A DNA stretch of 64,000 nucleotides from Micropterix aruncella. Taxonomy: Eukaryota > Arthropoda > Insecta > Lepidoptera > Micropterigidae. The DNA lies in contig OX155962.1 in NCBI GenBank assembly GCA_944548615.1, positions 756,670-820,669 of the forward strand. The letters run 5' to 3'. The number at the start of each line of letters is the position of its first letter. Positions within the stretch are counted from its first letter, which is position 1. The notes beneath the pieces were generated by a model that was not told the origin of the DNA, ran no database searches, and worked only from the letters and a program-made list of their open reading frames with translations. The position numbers and the translations under genes were made by a program. Positions 1 through 10,264 of this stretch are shown in pieces.

Positions 1-250
1 AACCGTCGTCTCCTTCTTAGTTCAATGGCTTCCCGGATCATGCGAGGAAAGTAGAATTGTTCTTTGGATAGCACAATGGGATTTTGAAACTGCATCCAGT
101 GGTTTTTTCCGCTATCCAATATATGTTCGCAGATCGCCGATTTTTCTCGCTGAACGTTTTTAACAGCTTTGATGTGTTCTGACAGTCGCGTGGCTATGGG
201 CCGTTTCGTTTGTCCAACGTAGGCTAGACCGCAACTGCAATTCTACTTTC
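1..250 (-). mobile_element. Penelope-like element fragment, GIY-YIG endonuclease region
   Basis: Read on the minus strand, 250 down to 1 translates as a stretch containing CSCGLAYVGQTKR and then EHIKAV, and later REAIEL. This is the pattern of the C-terminal GIY-YIG endonuclease of Penelope-like retroelements, which nicks the target for reverse transcription. The YVG corresponds to the YIG half of the motif. The fragment runs off the window edge, so the reverse transcriptase would lie outside or is lost. It overlaps, in inverted orientation, the plus-strand Penelope piece that starts at 238. No database search was run; the family call rests on the motif and on the REAIE-type C-terminus. Confidence 0.7.
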
Positions 251-660
251 CTCGCATGATCCGGGAAGCCATTGAAATAAGAAAAACCCCGAACATTAAC
301 AGAGACGACGGTTACAAACTCTCTTCTACGTGGAACCCTCTTCTTAAAATGTTCCCGCCGCCGAACGCCGAACGCAAAGACGTAAAACAGGATACAGTGA
401 GTGTTGTGTGCATGACGGATTTTCAAAATTCCCGCGCTCCGAGCCCGGCCCCCCACCACCGTTATAACCTACGCAGTGGCGGAAGCGGTACGCGGCCTAC
501 CCGCAAAACAACGGATTGACAGCCCTTCAGTCTACCCTGGACAACGGCGGCTGCAACGTCACCAAAACGTCGGGTGCTACAAATTGCAAGCGGTAAATTC
601 GTTTTCTATCCTATTATAATGTCAAACAACCGCGATAGTCTTCGATTTTATATAGGTAAT
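238..660 (+). mobile_element. Penelope-like element 3' end, plus strand
   Basis: The frame from 238 to 519 reads QFYFPRMIREAIEIRK, then NINRDDGYKLSSTW, the usual C-terminus of Penelope-like proteins just after the GIY-YIG core, and stops at 517-519. It is followed by a GC-rich 3' UTR (about 529-600) and a tail reaching about 660 that is closely shared with the sequence at 13028-13140. The upstream coding part is missing because the element flips into the minus-strand copy at 238-250. The piece is far shorter than a full element of about 3 kb. Confidence 0.7.
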
Positions 661-1429
661 AGTTATTTATGTATAGTTATCTTATCATGATCCTTGATAA
701 TAATAAATCAATCCTGATGGATTGGGTTTTTGGCCGAGAACAGATAATAACTAAACGTCATTCGGATAATTTTAAACAGAAAATTAAATAAATATTTAGA
801 AAATATTATAAACATTTAGAAATCATATTACAAACCTTTCCAAAAACCATATCTTTCTAACCACCCACCTTCATTTCTCTGTCGATTTTAAAAATGATGA
901 TACCCATTTTGTGAAGATCTGCCAAAGAATCAGGCTGGAGAGTGGTATTTTCGTGTGGGACCATTGATATTTGTCACTATGAGCGTACCCGCCACCCCAG
1001 GAAAGTATAATGATATAAAATATATCATACTCCGTCCGTCTTTGGAATAATTTAAAAGGGATTTCAACTACTTAGGAGTGGTATGTTACAATTAAATACC
1101 CGAAAAGGTTACAAATATATGTAGAAGCGGGAATATACCCGTCCGTAGAATCGGGAAATACAAGTCCAAATTAAAGGCTACATTATGGAGACAGAATTGT
1201 ATGATATCATCTAATTATAATTAAGTGGCTGACAATTTCTTCATTGATTTCCTTCATTTAGCTTGACATTTTTACAATTTTAGTGACAATTATTTTAATA
1301 GGACAATTTTATTTTCACTCCTATGAATAATTGTAGTTTGTATTTGCAGGACCGTATTATTTTCTATTAATTGATAAATCTCACGTCGAAATGTTCTAAA
1401 GTATGTTACTATTTCAATATATTTTTACA
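661..1429. other. No gene seen; AT-rich sequence
   Basis: This stretch is AT-rich with stops in all frames. I recognise no element in it, apart from a short direct echo (ATCATACTC) of no clear meaning. Confidence 0.5.
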
Positions 1430-1840
1430 GGACTGCCCAATAAAAATGGAGTGTAATGTGTTCAGGGTTCATCTATGTATGTTTTCGTTTCTATATTCCA
1501 TCATAACTTCTAAACCCTTGGACCGATTTAGAAGTGTGTGGTATTGTTAGAACCGTTATGTCATCCCACGTGTCATATAGTATCTTAACTGTCCAAATAT
1601 TGAGTAAGTAGTTGTCTATATGTCCTAATGCTAATAAATTAACATGAATATATCGTGTTTAGTGTCAAATGAAAGGTCTGATTACGTACATCCCGGAAAT
1701 ATACATCTATCTATATAGATAAATACGTAAAACTATAAATATTTCCTAGAAAAAACCGCAATGAAAATAATTACAAATACAATAGTTCACTTTATGTAAC
1801 TGCAGTCGTGTTTTTTATTATTTTGCATATGTTGTTTTTT
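1430..1840 (+). repeat. Dispersed repeat family Y, copy 1
   Basis: The block begins near GGAGTGTAATGTGTT and contains CCATCATAACTTCTAAAC and GTCAAATGAAAGG. It recurs at 47995-48480 in the same orientation, and at 36040-36350 and 36835-37620 in reverse. It is non-coding. I cannot assign a class; a non-autonomous DNA element or an RTE-derived 3' end are both possible. Confidence 0.65.
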
Positions 1841-2275
1841 TTTACTATATTAGATCAAATAATTAACTGATTAACTTCCTAACCAGCTATCTACTGAAAT
1901 ATTATATCGATTCCGTAATCACTAGTTTTATTCCCAAAATTTTATAATCAATCTGTGTAATATCATATTATTATATCCAACGTATTTTGTCAAAGTAAAT
2001 GTCTAAACAACAACAAACAACATAATGTCTAAACAACTATGTATACGATTTGTGCAACCAAATTTGGTCGTTAAGTAGCCGAAGGGTTAAGACACACTTG
2101 ATTTGATTTGATTCGAGAAGTTACTAAGAAGTTTTATGAATGTGACGAGGGTTTCTATCACAATTAAATAGATATACGATAAGTAACATTGCAAAGAAAC
2201 GAAAATATGACTAACTTCAAGCGTTGATCATATTATTATATAATCAATGCTTCAAAATAGAACAAGAAGCAGCAG
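1841..2275. other. No gene seen; AT-rich sequence
   Basis: AT-rich sequence with no open frame of note and no recognised repeat. Confidence 0.5.
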
Positions 2276-2469
2276 TTGAAGGGTATGATATCCAGATGTG
2301 AAGATCAGATCCTTACAACAATTAAGGAAATAGAAAAATATATATGTTTATCGTCCGAATTGCGGCGCTGCTTTAATGGCTACAATATAAGACATTTCGT
2401 TTCTCATAATCCCTGTTATGGTATAAGATCTACAATTTTTACTTATTTTGTAAGTGTAGTAAGTACTGC

Positions 2470-2990
2470 ATGCAGGAGCAGGAACATCGGGCTTCCTGGA
2501 AACAGAGCCATGGATGTCGCCAGGCAAAAGCCACGATGGAGCAACCACTACAGAATAAAACCAAGGCCCTACTTGACATGAGCAAGAAGAACCTTAGAAC
2601 CACTATCGGTCTCCTCACCGGACACACGACCCTTAGAGCTCATCTATTCAACCTTGGCTTGACCGAGAGCAAGGATTGCCGAATATGTGGCGAGGAACCT
2701 GAAGACAGCATACACATTGTTGGTCGCTGTCCAGGGCTCGCCGCCAAAAGACACAGTTTACTGGGACGAGCCTTTCTCGAACCCAGCGATCAACCCAACT
2801 TGAAGGTCAGTGATCTACTTGGACTGTTAATAACCGGGCTACTAGCTGACCACTGACCTAACTACACAGTGGGTAGTTACAAAAGACCTTACAGATCTAG
2901 GTGACAACAAGGGCTGGAAACAAGCCCCCCACTCTTTCTACTACTACTACTAAGTACTACATGGGGACCACAGGGAAAAAATCGGTTGTG
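2470..2990 (+). mobile_element. LINE 3' fragment with RNase H-side C-terminus (I/Outcast/LOA-like)
   Basis: The frame ending at 2856 carries GLLTGHTTLRAHLFNLGL followed by a Cys-His cluster, CRICGEEPEDSIHIVGRC. LINEs with a C-terminal RNase H domain end this way, with the LLTGH motif just before a CCHC knuckle. Only about 128 residues remain, so the copy is strongly 5'-truncated. A 3' UTR of about 130 bp ends in a (CTA)n run at 2938-2952. The clade within the I group is uncertain. Confidence 0.65.
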
Positions 2991-2997
2991 TCACCCA

Positions 2998-3110
2998 AGA
3001 CTTTCCCAGCAAGCAGATAACCCCCCCCCCCCACCCCCCGTGCGCCAAACTCCTCAACCCTCCCCCACCCCCCAACCACCGATAGTGGTTGATTATGATT
3101 ACAAATCTAT
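2998..3110. repeat. C-rich dispersed repeat (family Z), copy 1
   Basis: The word CCCAAGACTTTCCCAGC is followed by C runs of up to 14 and then GATTATGA. The same word and C runs recur at 39395-39470. On the minus strand this gives several closely spaced G runs, so a G-quadruplex is possible. Confidence 0.55.
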
Positions 3111-4129
3111 TATAGTACTTTTGTAGTATTTCCGTGTTATTTAAATGGCTATTTTCCTATATGGTTCGTTTTTGGGATAGCCTTGGGCGGCTTGATGTTA
3201 TTATTTGATAAAAATAAATAGAATGAAAAATAATATTTGATAAAAATAAAGGCGTGTTTTTTGTGTCGCTTGTATAAGAGATATTGCAACCAAAATTTGA
3301 CAATGTGTTTTCGGCCCTGCGACGCATCTGTGTACCGAATTTCAAGTCTCTCCAAGTCTCCAAGAATTTCGAGTCTCCAAGCCAAGGCCTCAAATAACAA
3401 AATGTTTTAAAAAAGTAGTAAAATTTAAATGAAAGAAAAAAGACAGCATTCAATCGATACTGGAATGTACAGAATTTGTAGAAAAGATTAATAATTCACA
3501 AATAATATCGAAATTCTTTATGAGGTACTCGTACTATATATGTACATACACCGTACTTCTGCAAATCTGCCGTAAATTTAGGATTGAATTCCTAGGATAA
3601 GGCAATTAAGAAAAATGAAAAATATATTTTTTAAAGAGATCTAACAAAATGAATTTCTTTTATTAAAAGTATTTTAATTATAATAAAATAAAAAAAAACA
3701 ATAAAAACTGAGTTGAAAGTCTTCTATAAACCGAATTTGCAGCGTCTGTAGTTGTCAAATGAAAGGTTTTATTTTTTACTTTTTTTATTTTTTTATTAGT
3801 TTCAAACATAATTATAAAACACAAAAAAATGGTCATACCAAGTAATGGTGCGAAGAAACAGGCCTAACTAGGCCAGGCCAGGCAAAACTAGGCCAAATAT
3901 AGCCTGTATCTGGGCATACGACTTATTTTCTGACTTAGGTACTCATATAGATACGTATTTACATACACACATACATATACAAACATACACAAATATATAA
4001 ATATAACGATCTAAATATATTATAGTATTATTCTTTTGCATTATATTACAATATACTACATTTTGTTTACATCTTATATCATATTATATAGTATAATAGT
4101 AAAGTTATGCAGAAATATATTTTTTTTTC
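3111..4129. other. No gene seen; AT-rich with short tandem words
   Basis: Nothing recognisable is coded here. Around 3865-3900 the words AACTAGGCCA and GGCCAGGC are repeated a few times. The sequence just left of 4130 may include the 3' UTR of the minus-strand LINE at 4130-4426. Confidence 0.45.
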
Positions 4130-4426
4130 TTAGGATATGACTTGCAGAAGTTCGTTCTCTGTCTTTAAACGACCTATGTCGTCAAGAAGCCATTTTTTAA
4201 TATTTTTTTTGGATAAAATGGTATTTTCTATTTCCTTCATTTTGTCATCAAGACGGTTGAATATTTTAGGTGCTATATAGTTGAATTGTCTTTGGGCAAA
4301 TGAAGAATTAACTCGGGGAACGGCATAATTCAGACCTGCAGATGCTCTTGTATTGAGTACATTCCGAAATATATATATGTACATACACATGCATATTTTC
4401 GAAATGTGGATAAATAGATAAAACAC
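4130..4426 (-). mobile_element. CR1/Jockey-like LINE, RT C-terminal remnant
   Basis: The 98-codon minus frame contains NYAVPRVNSSFAQRQFNYIA followed by PKIFNRL. Many animal non-LTR reverse transcriptases end with this arrangement (N..VPR..S.F..R.F.Y...K.FN.LP), after the polymerase and thumb. No polymerase motif remains. It is a 5'-truncated, dead copy. The exact clade cannot be told from this tail. Confidence 0.6.
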
Positions 4427-4997
4427 AAATCTTTAAAGAAAAAGTTAAAAAAAATTATTATAAATACAGTAGTTCACTTTTTGTAAGGCGTGGCCCATAA
4501 TCATTTTCAATCGCGAAATCCAATTTAAAATTAAAAATAGACGTAGGTACTTAAATCTATTCATTCGTATGTACTACGCTTTCTAATATCATTCTGATTG
4601 TACTTGTTTCATAATCGCTGTTTTGCTTCAATGAGCACGATTATAAATAGCGGCCTTGACGTCGAATTAATATCGTATCGAATTCTGATTGAATTAATTA
4701 TTAGGTATTATTCTTATCAGATTAAACTAAATAGCAAACGAGGAATAGATAGCCATAATGATACGTATTGCAATTAATGATGAATCAATAGAAATATTCG
4801 ATTCCTCATGAACATTCCCTTCGGAGAATAATCCCAAAATAAGTTTCGCAAGCATTTGTAAATTCCCTAACTTTTTAACAGAATAACAAACAATAAACAT
4901 TCCCTATGGAGAAAAATTCCAAAATAGTTTCTGAAGCATTTGTAAATTTTTTATTTTTTAAAGGAAATGGTCTTTGCAACAAACAAACATGGCGCGG
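4427..4997. other. No gene seen; possible family Y end
   Basis: AT-rich. At 4440-4490 a piece resembling the end of repeat family Y (AGTTCACTTT near a poly-A-like run) is present. Nothing else is recognised. Confidence 0.4.
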
Positions 4998-5099
4998 CGA
5001 CGCGCCGGCGGCGAATCTTTTATCCAGAAATCTGATTCTTCGCATCTTGGCTATTTCAACCATGTCAGCCACTGTAGAAAGATTGTTCAGCACAATTTC
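4998..5099 (+). pseudogene. hAT transposase dimerisation-domain scrap
   Basis: About 34 codons include LILRILAISTMSATVERLFS, matching the conserved end of hAT transposases (L..LA..LAIP.SSA.VERLFS). The frame then enters T-rich (TTTAT)n sequence. No other part of the transposase is visible. This is a relic of a class II element. Confidence 0.6.
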
Positions 5100-5294
5100 A
5101 TATATTTATTTATTAACCTTTATTTATTTATTTATCCTTTTTTACATAATTAATTTATCTATAGTTAGTTACTTACTTGTATATGACAATACCTATTTTA
5201 GTTAACTTCACTATAGTATCCGCAGTACAAACTGGAGACTGGGGCAATTAGAGACAGTTGACATAGGAATGGTACCATGTCGATAAAATATTTA

Positions 5295-6022
5295 TCTATA
5301 CTAATATTATAAAGAGGTAAAGTTTGTGATGTTGTAGGAAGTAATCTCTGAATCTACTGAACCGATTTTGAAAATTCTTTTACCAATAGAAAGCCACATT
5401 ATTTGTGAGTGCCATAAGTTATATATTAATCCGAAAAATAAAAAGACTTTTTCGTGGTAGTCAGATTAGCAAAGTAAGTCGGAGAATAAGCGGTCGAACA
5501 AAAACGTTTCTAACTAACACTGCCTTAACGATGAGAGATATATGATTAAGTTCTAGAGAAAAGTTGTAGAGCTTGATAATGCCTACAAAAAAGTCAGCGA
5601 CAGCATATGTCTAACTTTTATATTTTATTAATTATGAATTCTTATCAAAATAAGTAAATTTATCGTCTCAAGTGTCCCGGTAGCTCCGTAACATCCCTTG
5701 CGGGACCAACGGCGGACTCCCCCAATTTCCAGGTTATAATTTTTATATGTCAAATTTCAATGCGATCATTTTGCAGTATTTTTTTTTATTTTTTTTTTTT
5801 TTATGATCCGTATAGTGGTTTTCAAGTTATGGTCGTTTGTATCAAGGTCGGTCGACTCGCGCCGATTTTACGCGCGAAAATGTCGCGCGCAAAAGTGATA
5901 GCTGAATTTTTACTTCGCGAGAGGAGGGGTTAAAACAAAGGACTTTTTCCTTTTACTGCATAAATAGTTAAAGAGATAATACGACATAGGTATGGAACCG
6001 CGACCGTATCGTAATCTATACT
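5295..6022 (+). mobile_element. Non-autonomous Helitron, 5' part (interrupted)
   Basis: It starts at an A/TC boundary with TCTATACTAATATTATAAAG, the same 5' end as the complete Helitron at 17434-18062. Similarity to that copy continues to about 5675 and resumes at about 5930-5990 (TTACTGCATAAATAGTTAAAG). Sequence between about 5676 and 5930 is absent from the other copy and is probably an insertion. No CTAG 3' end is found before the next Helitron start at 6023. Confidence 0.65.
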
Positions 6023-6200
6023 TCTATACTAATATTATAAAGAGGTAAAGTTTGTGACGTTGTAGGAAGTAATCTCTAGATGTACTGAACCGATTTTGAA
6101 AATTCTTTTACCAATAGAAAGCCACATTATTTGTGAGTGTCATAGGCTATATAGTAATCCGAAAAATGAAAAGACTTTTACCTGCTAAAATTAGACAGAT
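6023..6200 (+). mobile_element. Helitron 5' fragment
   Basis: A second TCTATACTAATATTATAAAG start, near-identical to the copy at 5295 for about 150 bp, then diverging. No 3' hairpin or CTAG end is seen before the gag island at 6441. The remainder, 6200-6440, holds nothing I recognise. Confidence 0.6.
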
Positions 6201-6453
6201 AGATAAAATTCCTAGATTTAGCCAAAAGCGGTGAGTAAATACCGTAATAGGTGGTAAGTAGCTAACCGATTAGGACTATTAATTGTGGTAACCGTAACAG
6301 TTCGATTTCGACATTTTATGACATTTTAACGACACTTTTGCGAAATTAGTTTTCGTCCACTATAATTATTGTGCGTATTATGTAGGTCATTAAGCATTAT
6401 TGATAACAAAATATTCTGCTATAAAAGGCTTAATGTCAAAGAGCATAACTCAT

Positions 6454-6595
6454 ATTCAGTGCCCGGCGTCCGTCTCGAACGGTCGCCTGCTCCGCTCCGC
6501 CGCCCGCGCTGAATATTGCCGCCGCGAGTCGACCGTCGAGCGCCGTCTCCGGTCCTCGCCGTGAAGTTCGTGCCGTCGAGTATCTCCGGTTCGAA
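6454..6595 (+). promoter_or_regulatory. Gag-only unit 1: 5' UTR with TCAGT initiator
   Basis: The unit starts ATTCAGTG, so a TCAGT initiator word (A at 6458) lies at its very first bases. Internal promoters of Jockey-type LINEs are built like this. The 142 bp up to the ATG are identical, base for base, to 8337-8478. No upstream TATA box is evident. Confidence 0.5.
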
Positions 6596-8160
6596 ATGCA
6601 GTCTGCTGCCAACTCCGCCGAACCTGCTGCCGCTCCGCACTGCCCACCAGTGACTAGGGGCCTGGACATGCCGCTTATTCCGCCTGCGACGCCAAGGAAA
6701 CGCGTGAGAAATCCCGATTCCCCTGATGCCGAGCCACAGAGAGACCCGCAACGCCATCGGGCTGACTCCCTCTACGACAGCGACCTCTTCAACACCCCGG
6801 TGCCTTCGGATGACGAAGATGCACCGACCTACGCCAAAGCGGCCAGGAGGAGCCCGACTCCGAGCGTCAACGGAGCCGCGCCTGTGCCACTGCCGCGCTC
6901 GACGATGAGTTCCGCGCCGCAACACCTGAACTCGGAGCCGCGCCCCCAGCCAATCGTCGTGGATAAGCTGGACAGGTGGCCTGACCACCTGCAGGCCATC
7001 CGGGCCAGGCTGGGCCGCGCTCCTATCGTGTCGCCGATTGGAGGAGGGGGCGGACTTCGCTTTCGTCCGGCCGACTCCGCCGAATACCGAGTCATTCAGG
7101 ACTATTTACATAGCCTGGGCGGCTCGGTAGCATGGCACACATACACGACACCCACCAGCAAGGATGCGAAAATTGCCATCCGCGGCCTGCCTTCCAATAC
7201 CACACAGGAGGAGGCCATCTCCGGGCTGGCTGACCACGGCATCGAGGCCAGCTACGTCAGAATGATACACGGCGGGCGGCGAGCACTATTCTACGCCGTC
7301 ATCTGCAAGAACGAGCGCTGGCGGGAGGTGTTCTCCATCGCGGAGATTCACTTCCTGCAGGTTACCGTGGAGGCCTGGAGGGGCAGAAATGGCCCCAAGC
7401 AGTGCCACCGGTGCCAGCGCTTCCGCCACAGCAGCCACAACTGCCACCGACGACAAGTGTGCGTGTGCTGTGGCAAAGAACACGCGGCAAAGATTGCCCG
7501 AGGCCGAAAACCGCCCGGGCGACCTGCGGAAACTGCGGAGAGGACCATCCTGCGAACAACAGGAGATGCCGCAGCTTCCTGGCGGAAATCCGCCAAACTT
7601 CGCGGAAGCAGCAGGGCGTCCCGCACGCAGTGGTCGTCGCCGCCCCGCCGCGAGCTACTACGACTCAGTCTACAGAAGGCAAACTCCAGCCCGTTGTCTC
7701 CCCGCAACGCAACGCGCCCCTGTCCTGGAGACAGAAGCCAGCGCCGCCGGCCGCTCCGCAGCAACCAGCTGAGGAGAAAAAGTCAAAACGGCGGCGTCGG
7801 TCGAAGCCACTGCAGCAGCAGCCATCCAGGCCCCATCCAACGCAGGAGGAGAAGATGGAGGTCGAAGCGACCGCCCCACCCTCTTGCTCCCAGCCAGTGA
7901 GAGCAGCCACAGAGTCCGCCTCCACTCAAACGGACGAAGAGTGGCCGACCACACCGCCCCCACAACCCCAGCCTGAAGAGCCGATGTACCTAGATGAAAA
8001 GCGTTTTCTCGAGGAAGACGAGCAGGTAACGATCACGGCGTCCCAGTTGCTGGACCTGATTTACGAGTGCCAAATCGGCACGAAAGAGGAAAATATTATG
8101 CTCATTAATATTTTCCTCAAAACGGACCTACCACGACGTGCCTCGAAGAAAGGAGCGTAA
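6596..8160 (+). pseudogene. Gag-like nucleic-acid-binding protein, unit 1 (one frameshift)
   Basis: The frame opens at the ATG directly after the shared 5' UTR and would give about 521 residues. The N-terminus is Pro/Ser-rich. A PRE_C2HC-type domain lies at about residues 195-265 (IAIRGLPSNTTQEEAI). Three zinc knuckles follow: CHRCQRFRHSSHNC from residue 270, CVCCGKEHAAK from 289, and CGNCGEDHPANNRRC. PRE_C2HC plus knuckles is the layout of Jockey-type ORF1 proteins, which package the RNA. A single base is missing near 7493-7495, inside knuckle 2. The original frame then continues to 7900, while the true one resumes in the next frame and ends at 8160. The acidic C-terminus holds ECQIGTKEEN, shared with unit 2. 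Confidence 0.75.
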
Positions 8161-8324
8161 CATTGTTCTACACTAAGAATCCTGCCTCAGGGTGAACAGC
8201 CCTGAGACGCCATATGCTCGAAAGCCGGGTCAATGGACCCGGCTCACACGAAGCCCCACCCAACAGCACGAGAAGTGGAAGAAGTCACAGGCCTATATAC
8301 AGAGCCTGTCGACCGATATTCGAC
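8161..8324 (+). ncRNA. Unit 1 3' UTR with three RNA hairpins
   Basis: Hairpin A pairs CTCAGGG (8186-8192) with CCCTGAG (8200-8206). Hairpin B pairs AGCCGGGTC (8223-8231) with GACCCGGCT (8236-8244) around a four-base loop. Hairpin C pairs ACAGGC (8287-8292) with GCCTGT (8304-8309). All three recur in unit 2. In LINEs such 3' structures are the mark by which the reverse transcriptase picks its RNA. There is no poly(A) tail before the junction at 8325. Confidence 0.65.
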
Positions 8325-8336
8325 AGCATAACTCAT

Positions 8337-8478
8337 ATTCAGTGCCCGGCGTCCGTCTCGAACGGTCGCCTGCTCCGCTCCGCCGCCCGCGCTGAATATT
8401 GCCGCCGCGAGTCGACCGTCGAGCGCCGTCTCCGGTCCTCGCCGTGAAGTTCGTGCCGTCGAGTATCTCCGGTTCGAA
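8337..8478 (+). promoter_or_regulatory. Gag-only unit 2: 5' UTR with TCAGT initiator
   Basis: Identical over all 142 bp to the 5' UTR of unit 1, with the initiator A at 8341. It begins right after the internal AGCATAACTCAT. In a head-to-tail pair the end of unit 1 lies directly upstream, as in HeT-A arrays, where one copy's 3' end can drive the next. Confidence 0.5.
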
Positions 8479-10125
8479 ATGCAGTCTGCTGCCAACTCCG
8501 CCGAAGCTGCTGCCGCCCCGCACAGCCCACCAGTGACTAGGGGCCTGGACATGCCGCTCATTCCGATCGCGACACCGAGGAAACGCGTGAGAGACCCCGC
8601 GTCTCCAGAAGATGAGCGGCAGAGGGAGTCGCAGCGCCGCCGAGCCGACTCCCCTGACGCCTTCGTCGATCATCAACAGATCTTCGGCTCGCCGGTACCC
8701 TCGGACACCGAAGACGAGCCTACCTACCCCCAACTAGCGGCGAGGAAAAGCCCGACGCCGTGCCGCAGCGATGCGGCCCCAGCACCATTGCCGCCCGCGC
8801 CGCTTCTACCGAAGCAGGCGCCGCGCCCCCGACCCATTGTCGTGGACAAGCTCGATAGGTGGCCCGACCACCTGAAGGCTCTCCGCGCGAAGTTGGGGCG
8901 CGCGCCGAACGTCGCACCGCTCGGACGCGGCGGCGGCCTCAGATTCCGCCCGGCCGACGAGGCAGAGTACCGCGTCGTCCAGGCCTACCTTCACACCCTT
9001 GGCAACTCGGTGGCGTGGCACACCTACACGCCGCCGATAGAAAAGGACGCCAAGATAGCCATTCGGGGCCTCCCGGCTAACACCACCCAGCAGGAGGTCA
9101 TCGAAGGGCTGGCGGTTAAAGACATCGAAGCGACGTACGCGCGCCTGATCCATGGAGGGCGGCGCGCGCTGTTCTTCGTTGTCATTCGAAAGAACGAGGG
9201 CTGGCGCAAGGTATTCAGTCTCCCGGACATCTGGTACCTGCCCGTCACCATCGAGAGCTGGAGAGGCCGGAACGGGCCCAAGCAGTGCCACCGCTGTCAA
9301 AAGTTCCGGCACAGCAGCCACAACTGCCACCGGCCGCAGGTTTGCGTTTGCTGCGGCGAGGAGCACGCTGCTAAAAACTGCCCTCGGCCAAAGACCGCCC
9401 GAGCAACCTGTGGAAACTGCGGGCAGGAGCACCCCGCCAACAACCGGCGCTGCCCCAGTTTCCTAGCGGAAATCCGCCAGACGACGCGGAAGCAGCAGGG
9501 TGCTCCGCGTGCAGCAGCCACCGCTCCTCCGCGAGCCACACCGCGAAGCGCCTCACCGGGCGCCTCGACCGCCGCCGCGCCCTCGTCGCCTCCTCCACGC
9601 CCAGCGCCGAGGAAGACGCAGGCGCAGTCTCAGCCTGCCGCCGCCCCTACGGAGCCCTTGTCGTGGAGGAAAAAGCCGGCGCCGCCGGCCACTCCACAGC
9701 AGCCAGCTGTGGAGAGGAAGAACCGGCGACGCCGCTCGAAGCCACTGCAGCAGCAGTCAACAGGGCCCCATCCGCAGCAGGAGGAGGGGATGGAGGTCGA
9801 GGCGACCGCCCAGTCCACCAGCTCCTAAACGCCCACAGCAACCACAACGTCCGCAAGCACGCAAACGGACGAAGAAAGTGCGATTACACCACCCCCACAA
9901 CCTCAGCCAGAAATGCCAGAATATCCAGAAGAATACCTGGACGAGATGCGCACCCTCGAGAGCGACGAGCTGGTCTTGTTGAACGTAATTCAGCTCCTGG
10001 AACTCGTTCGCGAGTGCCAAATCGGCACGAAGGAGGAGAACACCAGGCTGCTGAATATGGTCCTCCAAACAGACCTGCCTCGTGCCTCGAGAGAAGCATA
10101 CCTATTTAAGTCTGCCTCAGGGTGA
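8479..10125 (+). pseudogene. Gag-like nucleic-acid-binding protein, unit 2 (one in-frame stop)
   Basis: One frame runs from the ATG at 8479 to the stop at 10123-10125, about 548 codons, broken only by a TAA at 9826-9828. Conceptual reading through that stop aligns with unit 1 on both sides (STQTDEE, PPPQPQPE, ECQIGTKEEN). The domain order is as in unit 1: PRE_C2HC at about 195-265, then knuckles CHRCQKFRHSSHNC (270-283), CVCCGEEHAAKNC (289-301) and CGNCGQEHPANNRRC (311-325). Knuckle 2 is intact here. An Ala/Pro/Ser-rich linker is longer than in unit 1. Differences from unit 1 fall largely at third codon positions, so the protein was under selection while the two lineages diverged. The C-terminus is extended by YLFKSASG into the first 3' hairpin. 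Confidence 0.75.
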
Positions 10126-10264
10126 ATAGCCCTGAGACGCCATACTCATGAAAGCCGGGCCTATGGGCCCGATTCAAGAGAAGCCCCACGAAAAGGCAAA
10201 AGGCCTAGTGGTAGACGTCACAGGCCATTCTAAATGGCCTGTCGACTGATTTCGTTGATTCGTT
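10116..10264 (+). ncRNA. Unit 2 3' UTR with three RNA hairpins
   Basis: Hairpin A pairs 10116-10122 with 10130-10136, same stem as in unit 1. Hairpin B pairs 10153-10161 with 10166-10174. Here the T-A pair of unit 1 (8230/8237) is replaced by C-G (10160/10167), a compensatory change, though one outer pair is lost. Hairpin C is a perfect 9-bp stem, ACAGGCCAT (10220-10228) with ATGGCCTGT (10234-10242). The end reads TTCGTTGATTCGTT before the flanking duplication; no poly(A). Confidence 0.65.

Noticed and set aside
529..600. Hammerhead ribozyme in the Penelope 3' region (GAAAC-like core words), also considered at 13028-13094
   Set aside because: Penelope-like elements can carry hammerheads, but I could not find a CUGANGA box in the required position on either strand.
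6481..6490. Downstream promoter element at +24 to +28 of the gag-only units
   Set aside because: GGTCG fits a loose DPE consensus but lies about four bases too close to the initiator.
6419..6988. 189-codon minus-strand frame, and similar minus frames at 8293-8733 and 8806-9432
   Set aside because: Antisense to the GC-rich gag units; open only because of composition. The plus frame carries the domains.
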